Assembly (NCBI RefSeq): GCF_002014975.1
Contig: NZ_MUXV01000006.1
Coordinates: 25,251-89,250 of the forward strand
Length of the DNA stretch: 64,000 bases
Direction: 5' to 3'
Source of the DNA: Moraxella bovis
Lineage (GTDB): Bacteria; Pseudomonadota; Gammaproteobacteria; Pseudomonadales; Moraxellaceae
Positions within the stretch are counted from its first letter, which is position 1. Each line of letters begins with the position of its first letter. Below are positions 19,011-28,147 of this stretch, one piece after another. Made by a program: the position numbers and the translations under genes. The notes below the pieces were generated by a model. It was not told the origin of the DNA. It did no database searches and was given only the letters and a program-made list of their open reading frames with translations.

Positions 19011-19982
19011 ATGCTCTATCAATCAGACGACATCCATCTCATTTATGCTGGCGGTACTTTTGGCAGTCATGGCACGCCTTTATCGCCCTTACCCGCCCAT
19101 GAGTTTTTACCTGTTTTACAAAATTTATTAAACAGCCGATTAGGCAGCAGGCAAGTCATTTTGGATAATGACTGCATCAAAGACAGTAGCACCTTAACTC
19201 CGACTGACTTTGCCCATTTTTATGAACTCATCGGTACCGCCCATCAGCAAGGTGCCAGACGATTTATACTGATTACAGGTACGGACACCCTAAGTTTTTT
19301 GGCAAGTTTTTTATTTCACGCCTTTACCAATCGCGACTTATCCTTGGTTATTACAGGAAGCATGAATCCACTACTTGTGGCAGATAATCCTACTTATCAC
19401 ATAGATGATACCAGCGATGCTTGGCACAATCTATCAGATGCCATCAATGTCAGCCAAACCCGTCAAGGTGTGTTTGTGCAGTTTTGCCACCAAACCTTTT
19501 GGGCGGACAACACTCAAAAAATAGACAGTCTCAATCCCAATGCCTTTTATGGCACACACGTTAGTCATCCAAGCCTGACATTACCCACAATCCGCCCCGA
19601 GTCTTTTGACATCATCAAACATCACGCCAATACCGCCAACATCAAAAGCATTTTTTTACTGCCCAATGACACAAACCACATCGCCCAAGAGCTAGCCAAC
19701 ATCAATGACAACACCACCGCTGTCATCCTTATCACCTATGGGGCGGGCAACTTACCCAAAAGTGATGCCATTATCGCCGAGCTTGACCGACTACATAAGC
19801 AAAACATCCCTGTGGTATGCACCACCATGTGTCCTTTTCATGGGGTGAGCACCACTTATGCCGCAGGGTCTTGGCAATATGCTCATCATGTGTGGTTAGG
19901 GGGTAAATTGAGCATTCCTGCCATCTACGGGCGACTTTTATGGCTGGCGATAAATAACGCTTTATGTTCTGATAACTGGTGA
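19011..19982 (+). CDS. L-asparaginase family protein
   Basis: Hydrolyses L-asparagine to aspartate and ammonia. 323 residues, usual for bacterial type I/II enzymes. The two catalytic threonine motifs are present: YAGGTFGSHGTP near residue 13-24 (first Thr) and ITGTDTLSFLASF near residue 87-99 (Thr-Asp pair). The C-terminal part has VCTTMCPFHGVSTTYAAG. No signal peptide, so it is probably cytosolic (AnsA-like). It lies between the split fimV and truA, a position that in Pseudomonas is empty. The gene ends 6 bases before the preferred truA start, so the two are probably co-transcribed. Assignment to AnsA versus another asparaginase subgroup is not certain. Confidence 0.85.
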   Translation: MLYQSDDIHLIYAGGTFGSHGTPLSPLPAHEFLPVLQNLLNSRLGSRQVILDNDCIKDSSTLTPTDFAHFYELIGTAHQQGARRFILITGTDTLSFLASFLFHAFTNRDLSLVITGSMNPLLVADNPTYHIDDTSDAWHNLSDAINVSQTRQGVFVQFCHQTFWADNTQKIDSLNPNAFYGTHVSHPSLTLPTIRPESFDIIKHHANTANIKSIFLLPNDTNHIAQELANINDNTTAVILITYGAGNLPKSDAIIAELDRLHKQNIPVVCTTMCPFHGVSTTYAAGSWQYAHHVWLGGKLSIPAIYGRLLWLAINNALCSDNW

Positions 19983-19988
19983 TTGGTG

Positions 19989-20795
19989 ATGAGCATGACA
20001 ATCCACGCCATTGGCATTGAGTTCATTGGCACGCATTATAAAGGTTGGCAACGTCAGCAAGAAGTGGACAGCATTCAAGCCCGCCTTGAATACGCCATCT
20101 CCAAAGTCGCCAACGAACCTGTGGAAGTCATCGCCGCAGGTCGCACTGATGCAGGGGTGCATGCAGGTAATATGGTGGCTCATTTTGCCACCACCGCTCA
20201 TCGCACGCCCCACCAGTGGCTTCGTGGCGTAAACACCCTACTGCCCGACGATATCGCCTTAACGTGGGTTATGCCTATGCCTGATGACTTTCATGCACGC
20301 TTTGGTGCCGTCGCTCGCCGTTATCGTTATGTCACCCTAAACCAACCCTATCGCCCTGCCATCTTACGCCATCAAGTCACTCATTTTTATGAACCCCTTG
20401 ATGTCGATGTTATGGTGCAAGCCAGCCAACTTCTGCTTGGCACGCATGATTTTAGCAGTTTTCGCTCATCCATGTGCCAATCTAACAAGCCCGTCCGAGA
20501 CGTTCATCACATCCGCCTATTTAAACATGGGGCGTATCTTGTGTTAGACATTCAAGCAGACGGCTTTTTGCACCATATGGTGCGTAATATCATGGGCATG
20601 CTGTTTGCCATTGGCACAGGCAGGCTCCACATTGACGCTTTGCCTGCACTCATCGATGCCAAAGACCGCTCACTACTACCACCCACGGCAGATGCGGACG
20701 GGCTGTATTTTATCAATGCTTATTATCCTGACAAATTCCAACAACTACTGCCAAAACAGCCTTTGACCCCGTTGTGGCTTGGTTTATTAGAGTAA
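19989..20795 (+). CDS. truA: tRNA pseudouridine(38-40) synthase
   Basis: Converts uridines 38, 39 and 40 of the anticodon stem to pseudouridine. About 268 residues. The catalytic aspartate lies in AAGRTDAGVHAGNMVAHF (about residue 50). Other family marks are FHARFGAVARRYRY, DFSSFRSSMCQSNKPVR and the GFLHHMVRNIMG element. Starts are possible at ATG 19989 and ATG 19995. The asd-fimV-truA order is kept, with asparaginase inserted. Confidence 0.95.
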   Translation: MSMTIHAIGIEFIGTHYKGWQRQQEVDSIQARLEYAISKVANEPVEVIAAGRTDAGVHAGNMVAHFATTAHRTPHQWLRGVNTLLPDDIALTWVMPMPDDFHARFGAVARRYRYVTLNQPYRPAILRHQVTHFYEPLDVDVMVQASQLLLGTHDFSSFRSSMCQSNKPVRDVHHIRLFKHGAYLVLDIQADGFLHHMVRNIMGMLFAIGTGRLHIDALPALIDAKDRSLLPPTADADGLYFINAYYPDKFQQLLPKQPLTPLWLGLLE

Positions 20796-20823
20796 TCCAT
20801 TGCTATTTTATGTAATTTCTACT

Positions 20824-20829
20824 ATAATA
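20824..20829 (+). promoter_or_regulatory. Candidate -10 box for infA
   Basis: TATAAT in the short truA-infA gap, about 29 bases before the infA ATG. No strong -35 was picked out. Confidence 0.4.
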
Positions 20830-20857
20830 CTGCTTTCATTTTTAACTTATCTGACTT

Positions 20858-21079
20858 ATGGCAAAAAAAGACGACATCATCGAGTTTGAAGGCGAAGTCA
20901 TCGACACGCTACCAAACACCCTATTTAAAGTCCGCCTTGACAACGGACACGAAATCATCGCTCATATCTCAGGCAAGATGCGTAAACACTATATCCGCAT
21001 TCTGACAGGCGATAAAGTCAAGGTTGAGATGACCCCTTACGATTTATCTAAAGGTCGCATTACTTATCGTGGCAAATAA
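20858..21079 (+). CDS. infA: Translation initiation factor IF-1
   Basis: Small OB-fold factor that occupies the ribosomal A site during initiation. 73 residues with the standard sequence: [39 protein letters not shown], and [11 protein letters not shown]. The promoter is probably in the 62 bases after truA (TACTATAATACTG gives a TATAAT box). A GTG-started hydrolase gene overlaps its last 11 bases. Confidence 0.97.
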   Translation: MAKKDDIIEFEGEVIDTLPNTLFKVRLDNGHEIIAHISGKMRKHYIRILTGDKVKVEMTPYDLSKGRITYRGK

Positions 21080-21722
21080 ACCTACCACGCTCGTCTTGCA
21101 TGGTTTGCACCAAACCAGTTTGATTGTTTATCCGCTTGCCAGATACATTCGGCGAGCGGGTTTTATCGTGCATACACCCACCTATCACAGTCTACGCCAA
21201 GACGTCTCGGCACACGCCAAACGCCTAAATGACTACCTGCTCACTCATCATGGTCCCGACAAACCCATCAATCTCGTGGCTCATAGCTTGGGCGGATTGG
21301 TGATTCGGCAGTTTTTACACGACTATCCCGCATGGCAAGTTCATCGCTGTGTCTCCCTTGGCACGCCCCATCAAGGCAGTGTTTGTGCCACTTATGTTAA
21401 ACGCACGCTGTCACCCCTAGTCGGACAGTCCTATATCGGAGCGTTGGACGGCACTTGCCCGAGCGTTCCTAATGACGTGGAATTTGGTGTGATTGCAGGG
21501 GATAAGTCCCAAGGCTTGGGTCTGCTGTTTTTGAATTATCACAACCGCCACTACCGCACCCGACATGCCCATGACGGCACGGTATTTGTCCATGAGACCG
21601 AACTACCATCTGCCACCGACAGCCTGATTTTACCTGTCACTCATACAGGCATGCTAACCAGCTCTGCTGTTGCCAACCAAGTGGTACATTTTTTGGAATA
21701 CGGTAAATTTAGACGGGCTTAG
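21069..21722 (+). CDS. Alpha/beta hydrolase (lipase/esterase-like)
   Basis: 217 residues of the alpha/beta-hydrolase fold. Seen: oxyanion-type start [11 protein letters not shown], nucleophile elbow AHSLGG (Ser at about residue 73), and LGTPHQGS, typical of triacylglycerol lipase/PGAP1-like hydrolases. A late His in PVTHTGML is the probable third catalytic residue. No signal peptide, so probably cytosolic. The GTG start at 21069 lies within the last codons of infA (11-base overlap), indicating translational coupling. The substrate cannot be given. Confidence 0.8.
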   Translation: MANKPTTLVLHGLHQTSLIVYPLARYIRRAGFIVHTPTYHSLRQDVSAHAKRLNDYLLTHHGPDKPINLVAHSLGGLVIRQFLHDYPAWQVHRCVSLGTPHQGSVCATYVKRTLSPLVGQSYIGALDGTCPSVPNDVEFGVIAGDKSQGLGLLFLNYHNRHYRTRHAHDGTVFVHETELPSATDSLILPVTHTGMLTSSAVANQVVHFLEYGKFRRA

Positions 21723-21748
21723 CCTATCTGGGGTGTGCTTTTGGCTTT

Positions 21749-22948
21749 TTAGCTTGCCTTTATCGGTTGCAATTTTAAAAGCTGAGCCACGCCACGTCCC
21801 ACCGCCTGCCCTGTGGCAAAACATGCCGTCAAAAGATAACCACCCGTCGGGGCATCAAAATCCAACATCTCACCACAGACAAAGACAGCAGGATTAGATT
21901 TTAGTTGTAATTCATCAGTTAATGCCGACCGCTTGACACCGCCACCTGTACTAATGGCTTCATCCATCGGGCGAAAACCATCAAACATCATCGGCAAGCA
22001 TTTAACAAAACTTGTCATGCGTTCGTGATTTGCCCAGTCTGCCCTATGGGTACATTCACGAATTAGGGCAATTTTCACGTCATCCAAGCCGATTTTTCGT
22101 AAAATGTTATTCAAAGACTGCTTTTTATTTTTGGCAAATATCTTGGCGATGTCATCTGGCGATTTGTCAGGCAATAAATCCAAATACACTCTTATTCTAT
22201 CATGACACGCACGCATGGCTTTGTTGTATTTATAAATCAGTCCGCTCTCCATGCCATAATGAGTAATGATGATGTCGCCTTGGGAGACAGGCTCACCATC
22301 TGTCCACAGACCTACCCTTTTTAACGGTTTACCAAAAAACTTATCCATGTAAGGCGACCACGACCGCACCACCCCGACATTACTGGCATACAACGGAGTT
22401 AGCTCATCATCGGACAGCCATGCCTGCCATGCACCTGTCGCCCCCAATCGCCGATACGAACCGCCACCACACGCCAGCACAATGACATCAAACGTCTGCT
22501 CAAACTCCGCCCCATTATGGGCAAATCGCACGGCATTACCATCCATACCCAAGCACTCATGACGATAAAAAATCTGCACGCCCCTTGCCATCAAGCGACG
22601 TAACCATGCCCTGAGAAATGCCGATGCTTTCATCTGCACAGGAAAAATCCGCCCACTTGACCCGACATAGGTCTCAATGCCCAGCCCAGCGAGCCAATCT
22701 ACGACCCACGCATTATCACAGACTTGCAAAAAAGGTGTCAGCCAGTCGGACGGGGTGTAACGCCCCACAAAAGCCGTCATCGACTCGGCATGGCTGACAT
22801 TTAGCCCTGTCTTGCCTGCCCATAGGATTTTGCGGCCTGCACTTGGCATTTGCTCATAGACACAAATGTCCACATCATAAGCGGACAAATGCTCTGCGAC
22901 CATAAGACCACTCGCCCCTGCCCCAATGATGGCAACCTTAGGCTTCAT
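21749..22948 (-). CDS. FAD-dependent oxidoreductase, HI0933/BaiN-like (TIGR03862 type)
   Basis: About 399 residues. The FAD-binding Rossmann motif VAIIGAGASGLMVAEHL is at the N-terminus from ATG 22948; it also has the family signature GRKILWAGKTGLNVSHAE and the C-terminal GFRPMDEAISTGGGVKRSAL and GEMLDFDAPTGGYLLTACFATG. The AGKTGLN form, rather than SGGGRCN, points to the TIGR03862 flavoprotein subgroup. The reaction in the cell is unknown. The frame continues to 23068, but the ATG at 22948 gives the normal N-terminus and overlaps the trmB stop by 11 bases, so both genes are probably one transcript. Confidence 0.85.
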   Translation of the reverse strand: MKPKVAIIGAGASGLMVAEHLSAYDVDICVYEQMPSAGRKILWAGKTGLNVSHAESMTAFVGRYTPSDWLTPFLQVCDNAWVVDWLAGLGIETYVGSSGRIFPVQMKASAFLRAWLRRLMARGVQIFYRHECLGMDGNAVRFAHNGAEFEQTFDVIVLACGGGSYRRLGATGAWQAWLSDDELTPLYASNVGVVRSWSPYMDKFFGKPLKRVGLWTDGEPVSQGDIIITHYGMESGLIYKYNKAMRACHDRIRVYLDLLPDKSPDDIAKIFAKNKKQSLNNILRKIGLDDVKIALIRECTHRADWANHERMTSFVKCLPMMFDGFRPMDEAISTGGGVKRSALTDELQLKSNPAVFVCGEMLDFDAPTGGYLLTACFATGQAVGRGVAQLLKLQPIKAS

Positions 22949-23603
22949 CGCTTGGCGACCATGATAAATGTAGGGGCAATGTCTCATCAAAACGGGTGCG
23001 ATAACCGCCAGGCTTGGTAATGATAAGTTCTTGGCAACGCTCGCCCCGTGCCAAATATTTAATCTCAAAATGCGTGCGTGCCGACATCGGCTCTATCTGC
23101 CTTTTGACATAAGGCAGTTGCCATATCTCAGTAAGCAGTCGCTCAGCTTCGTCGATATAGTCGCTAATGTTACTTGCCAAAATAATCTGCCCGCCATCTG
23201 CCATCTTGGACAGTAACAGCTCAAAGAATGGCATATTCAAAAAACGCTGGTTTTTGTTTTTGGGTTCGGGGTTGGGGTATAAGATAAAGCAGGTTTGGAG
23301 CTGCTTGGGATACACCGCAAAAGCTGTCCACGCAATGGCGTCAGCGTGAATGGCGGTCAGATTGGGCGGATTTGCTATACCTGCCTGTTTGTCAAACGCC
23401 CCAAACTTTATGGCAGTGCGTTCTATGGCATATAGGTGTTTATCAGGGTTTTGATGGGCAAATAACAAGGCGTGCTTGCCCTTGCCCGCTCCGATTTCAA
23501 GGCAAATGGGTGTATCAGCAATGGGATAAAAATCCCTAGGCGGACGCAAACTGGCTAAATGAAATATTCGGGGGAAATAATGAGATAACGGATTGGATGG
23601 CAT
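22938..23603 (-). CDS. trmB: tRNA (guanine(46)-N7)-methyltransferase
   Basis: Makes m7G at position 46 of tRNA. 221 residues, with SAM-binding CLEIGAGKGKHALLFAHQ, the family-specific YAIERTAIKFGAF region, and NPEPKNKNQRFLN in place of the usual PDPWPKKRH(N)KRR. The divergence at that motif is notable and makes this a TrmB-like member rather than a textbook TrmB. Overlaps the following flavoprotein gene by 11 bases. Confidence 0.75.
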   Translation of the reverse strand: MPSNPLSHYFPRIFHLASLRPPRDFYPIADTPICLEIGAGKGKHALLFAHQNPDKHLYAIERTAIKFGAFDKQAGIANPPNLTAIHADAIAWTAFAVYPKQLQTCFILYPNPEPKNKNQRFLNMPFFELLLSKMADGGQIILASNISDYIDEAERLLTEIWQLPYVKRQIEPMSARTHFEIKYLARGERCQELIITKPGGYRTRFDETLPLHLSWSPSDEA

Positions 23604-23704
23604 AAAAATGATGAGTCTAAAAATAATAGAAAATGACAGTTTTTATATACAATACTGTTTTAAAGATAAGATATTGATTTTACACAAGAATATATTTTAT
23701 TCTG

Positions 23705-24019
23705 TTATGCTCTCTTTAAAGTAACCAACAGCGGAAACTCAGCTTCTTCGGCATACTCTTGCACGATGGCGATTTTCATCTCACCAATCTCTTTGGGTAG
23801 GGTCGCCACAATCGCCTGCCCTGTTTGATGAATGTCCATCATTAAAGATACAGCTTTATCCATACCATGAGCAAACACTTCAACAAGCACAAACACCACA
23901 AAGTCCATCGTGGTAAAGTTATCATTATGCATGACCACATGAAACAATGGTACTTCTGCCTGTTCTGGCTTAGTTATCACATCGTTTTGGCTGTCGATAT
24001 CAGATTCATGTTGGCTCAT
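23705..24019 (-). CDS. clpS: ATP-dependent Clp protease adaptor ClpS
   Basis: Delivers N-end-rule substrates to ClpAP. 104 residues with an unstructured acidic N-terminus and the conserved core: FHVVMHNDNFTTMDFVVFVL (ClpS Asn-Asp pocket), the DIHQTG His and the C-terminal AEFPLLVTLKRA. Usually clpS sits next to clpA; here clpA is about 10.5 kb away (34527-36854). A coiled-coil membrane protein gene lies just upstream on the same strand with a 21-base gap. Confidence 0.92.
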   Translation of the reverse strand: MSQHESDIDSQNDVITKPEQAEVPLFHVVMHNDNFTTMDFVVFVLVEVFAHGMDKAVSLMMDIHQTGQAIVATLPKEIGEMKIAIVQEYAEEAEFPLLVTLKRA

Positions 24020-24040
24020 ATCACACCTTTGCTTTTACTG

Positions 24041-24799
24041 TTATTCGCCTGCACCGACAGGACGCTCACTCACGCCCTTATCTTCCCTTTGGGCAACGAC
24101 TTCGCCCACTTGCCAGTTATAGAGCTGTTCGACACGCTCACCACCTGCATTGATTTCTAGCTTGATTTGCTTAGGCACAAAATCTTTGGGCATGACAAAC
24201 CGCCCACGAATCCGCTCCACGTCTTTAATCTCATAAATGGCAGGTTTTAAGGGGATTTGCACCATGCTGGTGGCATTTAGCAGGGTCATCTTGGGTGCCA
24301 TGTTTATGGTAGAGCCTGATGACGCTATCATCGCCACATCAAAACGATACTCATAGGTGTTATCAGGCAACGCCAGAATCTCACTGCCCAATATTTCAAG
24401 GGGAATACCGCCATCTTTGGCAAGTTTTTTCTTAAACAGCTCATTGACCTGAGTCAGTTGCAGGTTTTTTGTGGTCAGCTCTTCATTTTGTTCACGCAAT
24501 GTTTCTAGGTTTGACAGGCTAATGTCACGCTCTTTAACCGCTGAGTCAAGCTGTTGTTTTAACTTGGCTTCATTGACCGTCATGCCTTGTAATGGGTCTT
24601 CACTGCCGTCTTGGGCTTGAACGGTTTGCAAGCTCACCCCTTTTCTTAGTCCTTGCTTGTGTCCAATTTTATAGCCAAAAACTGCCATGACCATCGCCAC
24701 CAACGCCAAAGCAATGACAAACAGCACCAAAATCTGCTGTGCCGAACCACGCTGATGAGAAATGCCTTGCTGGCGAAACTTACGATTTAAAGAATTCAT
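24041..24799 (-). CDS. Membrane-anchored coiled-coil protein, function unknown
   Basis: 252 residues from ATG 24799. A basic N-terminus, one membrane helix (LVLFVIALALVAMVMAVFGY, about 22-41), a coiled coil (about 70-120) and a beta-rich C-terminal domain (about 125-245). The layout recalls DUF6776-type proteins of Pseudomonas relatives, but I cannot confirm that. Single anchor with the main part likely in the periplasm. It precedes clpS by 21 bases. No function is proposed. Confidence 0.65.
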   Translation of the reverse strand: MNSLNRKFRQQGISHQRGSAQQILVLFVIALALVAMVMAVFGYKIGHKQGLRKGVSLQTVQAQDGSEDPLQGMTVNEAKLKQQLDSAVKERDISLSNLETLREQNEELTTKNLQLTQVNELFKKKLAKDGGIPLEILGSEILALPDNTYEYRFDVAMIASSGSTINMAPKMTLLNATSMVQIPLKPAIYEIKDVERIRGRFVMPKDFVPKQIKLEINAGGERVEQLYNWQVGEVVAQREDKGVSERPVGAGE

Positions 24800-25116
24800 G
24801 ACAAAATCAAACCACACAAAGTGAACAATAAAGAGACATGTATATTTACACGTAAAAATACATTATTATACCAAAAAATTAACAAACGTTACGCCCTAAT
24901 TTTTACCAATTTACCCTTTAAAATACAAAAATCATTTATTTATAAAATTAATCATAAATTGTTATCAGCTACCCACAAATGTGCATTGACGTTTTTATCG
25001 GTTTGCGGTATTGTAAGCGATGGTAAATTTTGGTTAGTTTTTTAAAAGACCATTATTTATTAACTTTATTTATTATGCAATAAACTATTCTGATAAAGCA
25101 ATCTAGGAGATTGTTT

Positions 25117-26682
25117 ATGTTGTGGTTTTTCTTTTGTGTCGCTGTGTTGGTGGCAGGCTATTTTGTGTATGGCAAGATGATTGAAAAAATCTTTGTCATC
25201 AATCCCAACAAAAACACCCCTGCCTACACCATGACAGACGGCGTGGACTACATCCCCATGTCCAAAAAACGCATTTGGCTCATCCAACTGCTTAACATCG
25301 CAGGCACAGGCCCAATTTTTGGCCCCATCTTGGGAGCGTTGTATGGTCCTGTGGCAATGCTATGGATTGTGTTTGGTTGTATCTTTGCAGGGGCGGTACA
25401 CGACTACATGTGTGGCATGCTCTCAGTGCGAAATGGCGGGGCAAGCATGCCGTATCTGACGGGCAAATATCTGGGGCAACCTGTTAAGCATTTTATTAAC
25501 TTGCTTGCTGTTGTCCTGCTTGTGCTTGTTGGCGTGGTCTTTGTCGCAAGTCCTGCCGCCCTACTTAGCTCCATCACCATGGATACTTTTGGCAGTAACG
25601 CCACAGGGGCGATTACCGAGAGCGTTACTATTGCCACCGAGAGCGTCAAAAATACCGTGTTTGGTATGGATAAAGACACCATCGTGGTGTTGTGGACAGC
25701 CCTGATTTTTATTTATTACATCATCGCCACATTACTGCCCATTGACAAAATCATCGGTCGGGTTTATCCATTTTTTGGCGGATTATTGCTATTCATGTCG
25801 CTTGGCATGACTTATGGTCTGCTTAAAAATGAATTTGGCGGACAGGGTGATTATTTCTTTAATAGTATAGGTGGTTTGACGGTTGAGAGCTTCTTTATGA
25901 ATTTACAACCCAAAGGCGACTTGCCCATTTGGCCTCTCTTGTTTTTGACCATTACCTGTGGTGCGTTGTCGGGCTTTCACGCCACGCAGACCCCGCTCAT
26001 GGCTCGCTGTGCCGAGAATGAGTCCGAAGGTCGCTTTATCTTTTATGGAGCGATGATTACCGAAGGGATTATTGCACTGATTTGGTGTGCGGTCGGCATG
26101 TCGTTCTATCCTGACTTGGCTAGCCTACAAGGTGCCATTGCTGACGGTTCACCCTCCAAGGTGGTCTATGACAGCTCAATTGCCTATCTTGACACCATTG
26201 GCGGTATCTTTGCGGTGCTTGGCGTGGTCATCCTGCCCATCACCTCGGGTGATACAGCGTTTCGGGCGGCACGGCTTATCATTGCTGAATTTATAACCAT
26301 GGAGCAACGCACGCTCGTCAAGCGTTTGTGGATTGCCATTCCGCTATTTGTCATTGGCTTTATCGTCTCAAAAGTGGACTTTCAAATCCTATGGCGATAT
26401 TTTAGCTGGGCAAACCAAACTGTGGCGGTGGTCATGCTGTGGACAGCGGCAGGCTATCTGTATCGTTATCGTAAGCTCCACTGGGTTTGCACATTGCCTG
26501 CCATCTTTATGAGTGCGGCATGTTATACGTTTTTGGCGTACAACAAAATCGGCTTTGGGCTTGATTATACGCTGTCGGTATGGATTGGCATTGGGCTGAC
26601 AGCACTAACCACAGGGGCATTCTTTATGTTTGTCAAACGTGAAAGCGTGGCAGGCGACCCTGATGCGGTGGTGGTGGAATAA
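25117..26682 (+). CDS. Carbon starvation protein CstA family transporter
   Basis: A 521-residue inner membrane protein of the CstA/BtsT family; E. coli members import peptides or pyruvate. About a dozen hydrophobic segments. The N-terminal CstA signature is seen in DGVDYIPMSKKRIWLIQLLNIAGTGPIFGPILGALYGP and VHDYMCGMLSVRNGGASMP, followed by GFHATQTPLMARCAENE. It is shorter than E. coli CstA (701), matching the short clade. The ATG at 25117 has AGGAGA at ideal spacing; an in-frame TTG at 25111 does not. Ends in a terminator (26738-26764). The substrate is uncertain. Confidence 0.87.
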   Translation: MLWFFFCVAVLVAGYFVYGKMIEKIFVINPNKNTPAYTMTDGVDYIPMSKKRIWLIQLLNIAGTGPIFGPILGALYGPVAMLWIVFGCIFAGAVHDYMCGMLSVRNGGASMPYLTGKYLGQPVKHFINLLAVVLLVLVGVVFVASPAALLSSITMDTFGSNATGAITESVTIATESVKNTVFGMDKDTIVVLWTALIFIYYIIATLLPIDKIIGRVYPFFGGLLLFMSLGMTYGLLKNEFGGQGDYFFNSIGGLTVESFFMNLQPKGDLPIWPLLFLTITCGALSGFHATQTPLMARCAENESEGRFIFYGAMITEGIIALIWCAVGMSFYPDLASLQGAIADGSPSKVVYDSSIAYLDTIGGIFAVLGVVILPITSGDTAFRAARLIIAEFITMEQRTLVKRLWIAIPLFVIGFIVSKVDFQILWRYFSWANQTVAVVMLWTAAGYLYRYRKLHWVCTLPAIFMSAACYTFLAYNKIGFGLDYTLSVWIGIGLTALTTGAFFMFVKRESVAGDPDAVVVE

Positions 26683-26737
26683 AAAATTACTTCCACGGCG
26701 ATAAAAGTGTGAAAATGCAATTATAACATGCAAAAGA

Positions 26738-26764
26738 AACCACGTCCTAGAGCGTGGTTTTTTA
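26738..26764 (+). terminator. Rho-independent terminator after the CstA-family gene
   Basis: AACCACG, loop TCCTAGAG, CGTGGTT followed by TTTT. Lies between converging genes and may serve both. Confidence 0.8.
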
Positions 26765-26807
26765 AAAAATTTAAAATGCAATTTGTGTTACAAAAGATAG
26801 GTACGCT

Positions 26808-28121
26808 TTAATTTGATACCCTTTCTTCTATCACCACCTTTAACCGCTCGCCTTCAAACAGCTCCATCTCAGGGGCAAGTGTCACCATGAATCTATCAAA
26901 GTACAATAACTGCTTGGTTAATAACGCAAAATCCCTAGGAAAATGCACGCCATAACGCTTGCCAATCTCCACAAGTTCTAGCATGAGCAGGTTCAGATTA
27001 TCCGTCTCTTGGGGCGAGCCATGCACCTTATCCATCATCGCTTTTAGATCGTCTGCCAGTTGTCCTACTTTGATTTTATCATGGCTGTAGGTCATGCCAA
27101 TATCGACCATCGCCTGTGCCATGCCGTGATAGTCGTTAAGCTGCAGAGACTGCACCAATGAAAAACACGCCTGCAAACTGCTCGGCTTAATCCGCCCCAT
27201 CAGCCCAAAATCCAAAAAGGCAATCCGCCCATCGGTTAGATACATGAGATTGCCTGCGTGCAAATCCGCATGGAACTCGCCCGTCATCATCAGCGACAAA
27301 AACCACGTATCTAACACATCCGCCATCACTTTTTGGGGTGTGGTGCGATTGCTTTGGGCGATGTCGCTAAGCAAACTCTCATCAACGAGCGACTTACCAA
27401 CCAACAAATCCATGACCAACACACGCTTGGTCGATAGGTCATGATGAACTTTGGGAGCGGTGATGTGCTGACTGCCTGTTTTGTCTAAAAATTCACGAAA
27501 TTTATCAATGTGGCGAGCCTCCGCCAAAAAATCCGTCTCAGCAGTCATGCGAGTGCGAATCTCATCAATAATGGGGGCAAGATTGGCGGTTTTCATCATC
27601 GGCAAGAGTCGCTCCATCGCCCAAAACGCTCCATGTAGTACACCTAGGTCAGTCTGCATAATCGCCCCAACATCGGGCTTTTGGATTTTTAGGGCGACCT
27701 GCCGTCCGTCTTTTAGGGTTGCCTTATGCACCTGTGCGATACTCGCTGACGCCAGTGGCACAGGGTCGATGAACGCAAAAATATCATCAAGCCCACGCCC
27801 ATCATCGGTCAGCTCCTCAGTCAGTACTTCTTGCATTTTGGCAAATGGCACAGGCGGTGTGGCATCCAAACAGTCAGCAAAGGCAAGCACATACTCACGG
27901 GGAAACAGTGATGGTGTGCTGGCGATGAACTGCCCAAGTTTGATATAAGTCACGCCCATCTGCATAAAGGCATCTTTTAATAGATAAGCATCCATCTGCT
28001 CGCCCTTGGCAACACGCAAGGCGGATAGCCCTGCCACGCTGGCACTTTTATGTAGGCGACCTAGGACGTTTGCCCCTGTATTTAGGGATTTTTTGGCAAA
28101 TTGTAATGGTGATGTTTTCAT
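26808..28121 (-). CDS. AarF/ABC1/UbiB-family atypical kinase
   Basis: About 437 residues from ATG 28121. The UbiB family supports ubiquinone synthesis or isoprenoid lipid handling. The hallmark KxGQ motif appears as YIKLGQFIASTPSLFPREYV. It has the Ala-rich nucleotide loop ASASIAQVHKATLKDGRQVALKIQKPD, the catalytic DLHAGNLMYL, and the DFG-equivalent AFLDFGLMGRI. It lacks the C-terminal membrane helices of E. coli UbiB, so it is an ABC1-type member rather than certain UbiB. A GTG start at 28160 would overlap the preceding gene's end. Confidence 0.85.
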   Translation of the reverse strand: MKTSPLQFAKKSLNTGANVLGRLHKSASVAGLSALRVAKGEQMDAYLLKDAFMQMGVTYIKLGQFIASTPSLFPREYVLAFADCLDATPPVPFAKMQEVLTEELTDDGRGLDDIFAFIDPVPLASASIAQVHKATLKDGRQVALKIQKPDVGAIMQTDLGVLHGAFWAMERLLPMMKTANLAPIIDEIRTRMTAETDFLAEARHIDKFREFLDKTGSQHITAPKVHHDLSTKRVLVMDLLVGKSLVDESLLSDIAQSNRTTPQKVMADVLDTWFLSLMMTGEFHADLHAGNLMYLTDGRIAFLDFGLMGRIKPSSLQACFSLVQSLQLNDYHGMAQAMVDIGMTYSHDKIKVGQLADDLKAMMDKVHGSPQETDNLNLLMLELVEIGKRYGVHFPRDFALLTKQLLYFDRFMVTLAPEMELFEGERLKVVIEERVSN

Positions 28122-28147
28122 GGTTTTATCATCTAAGAATGGTACGG

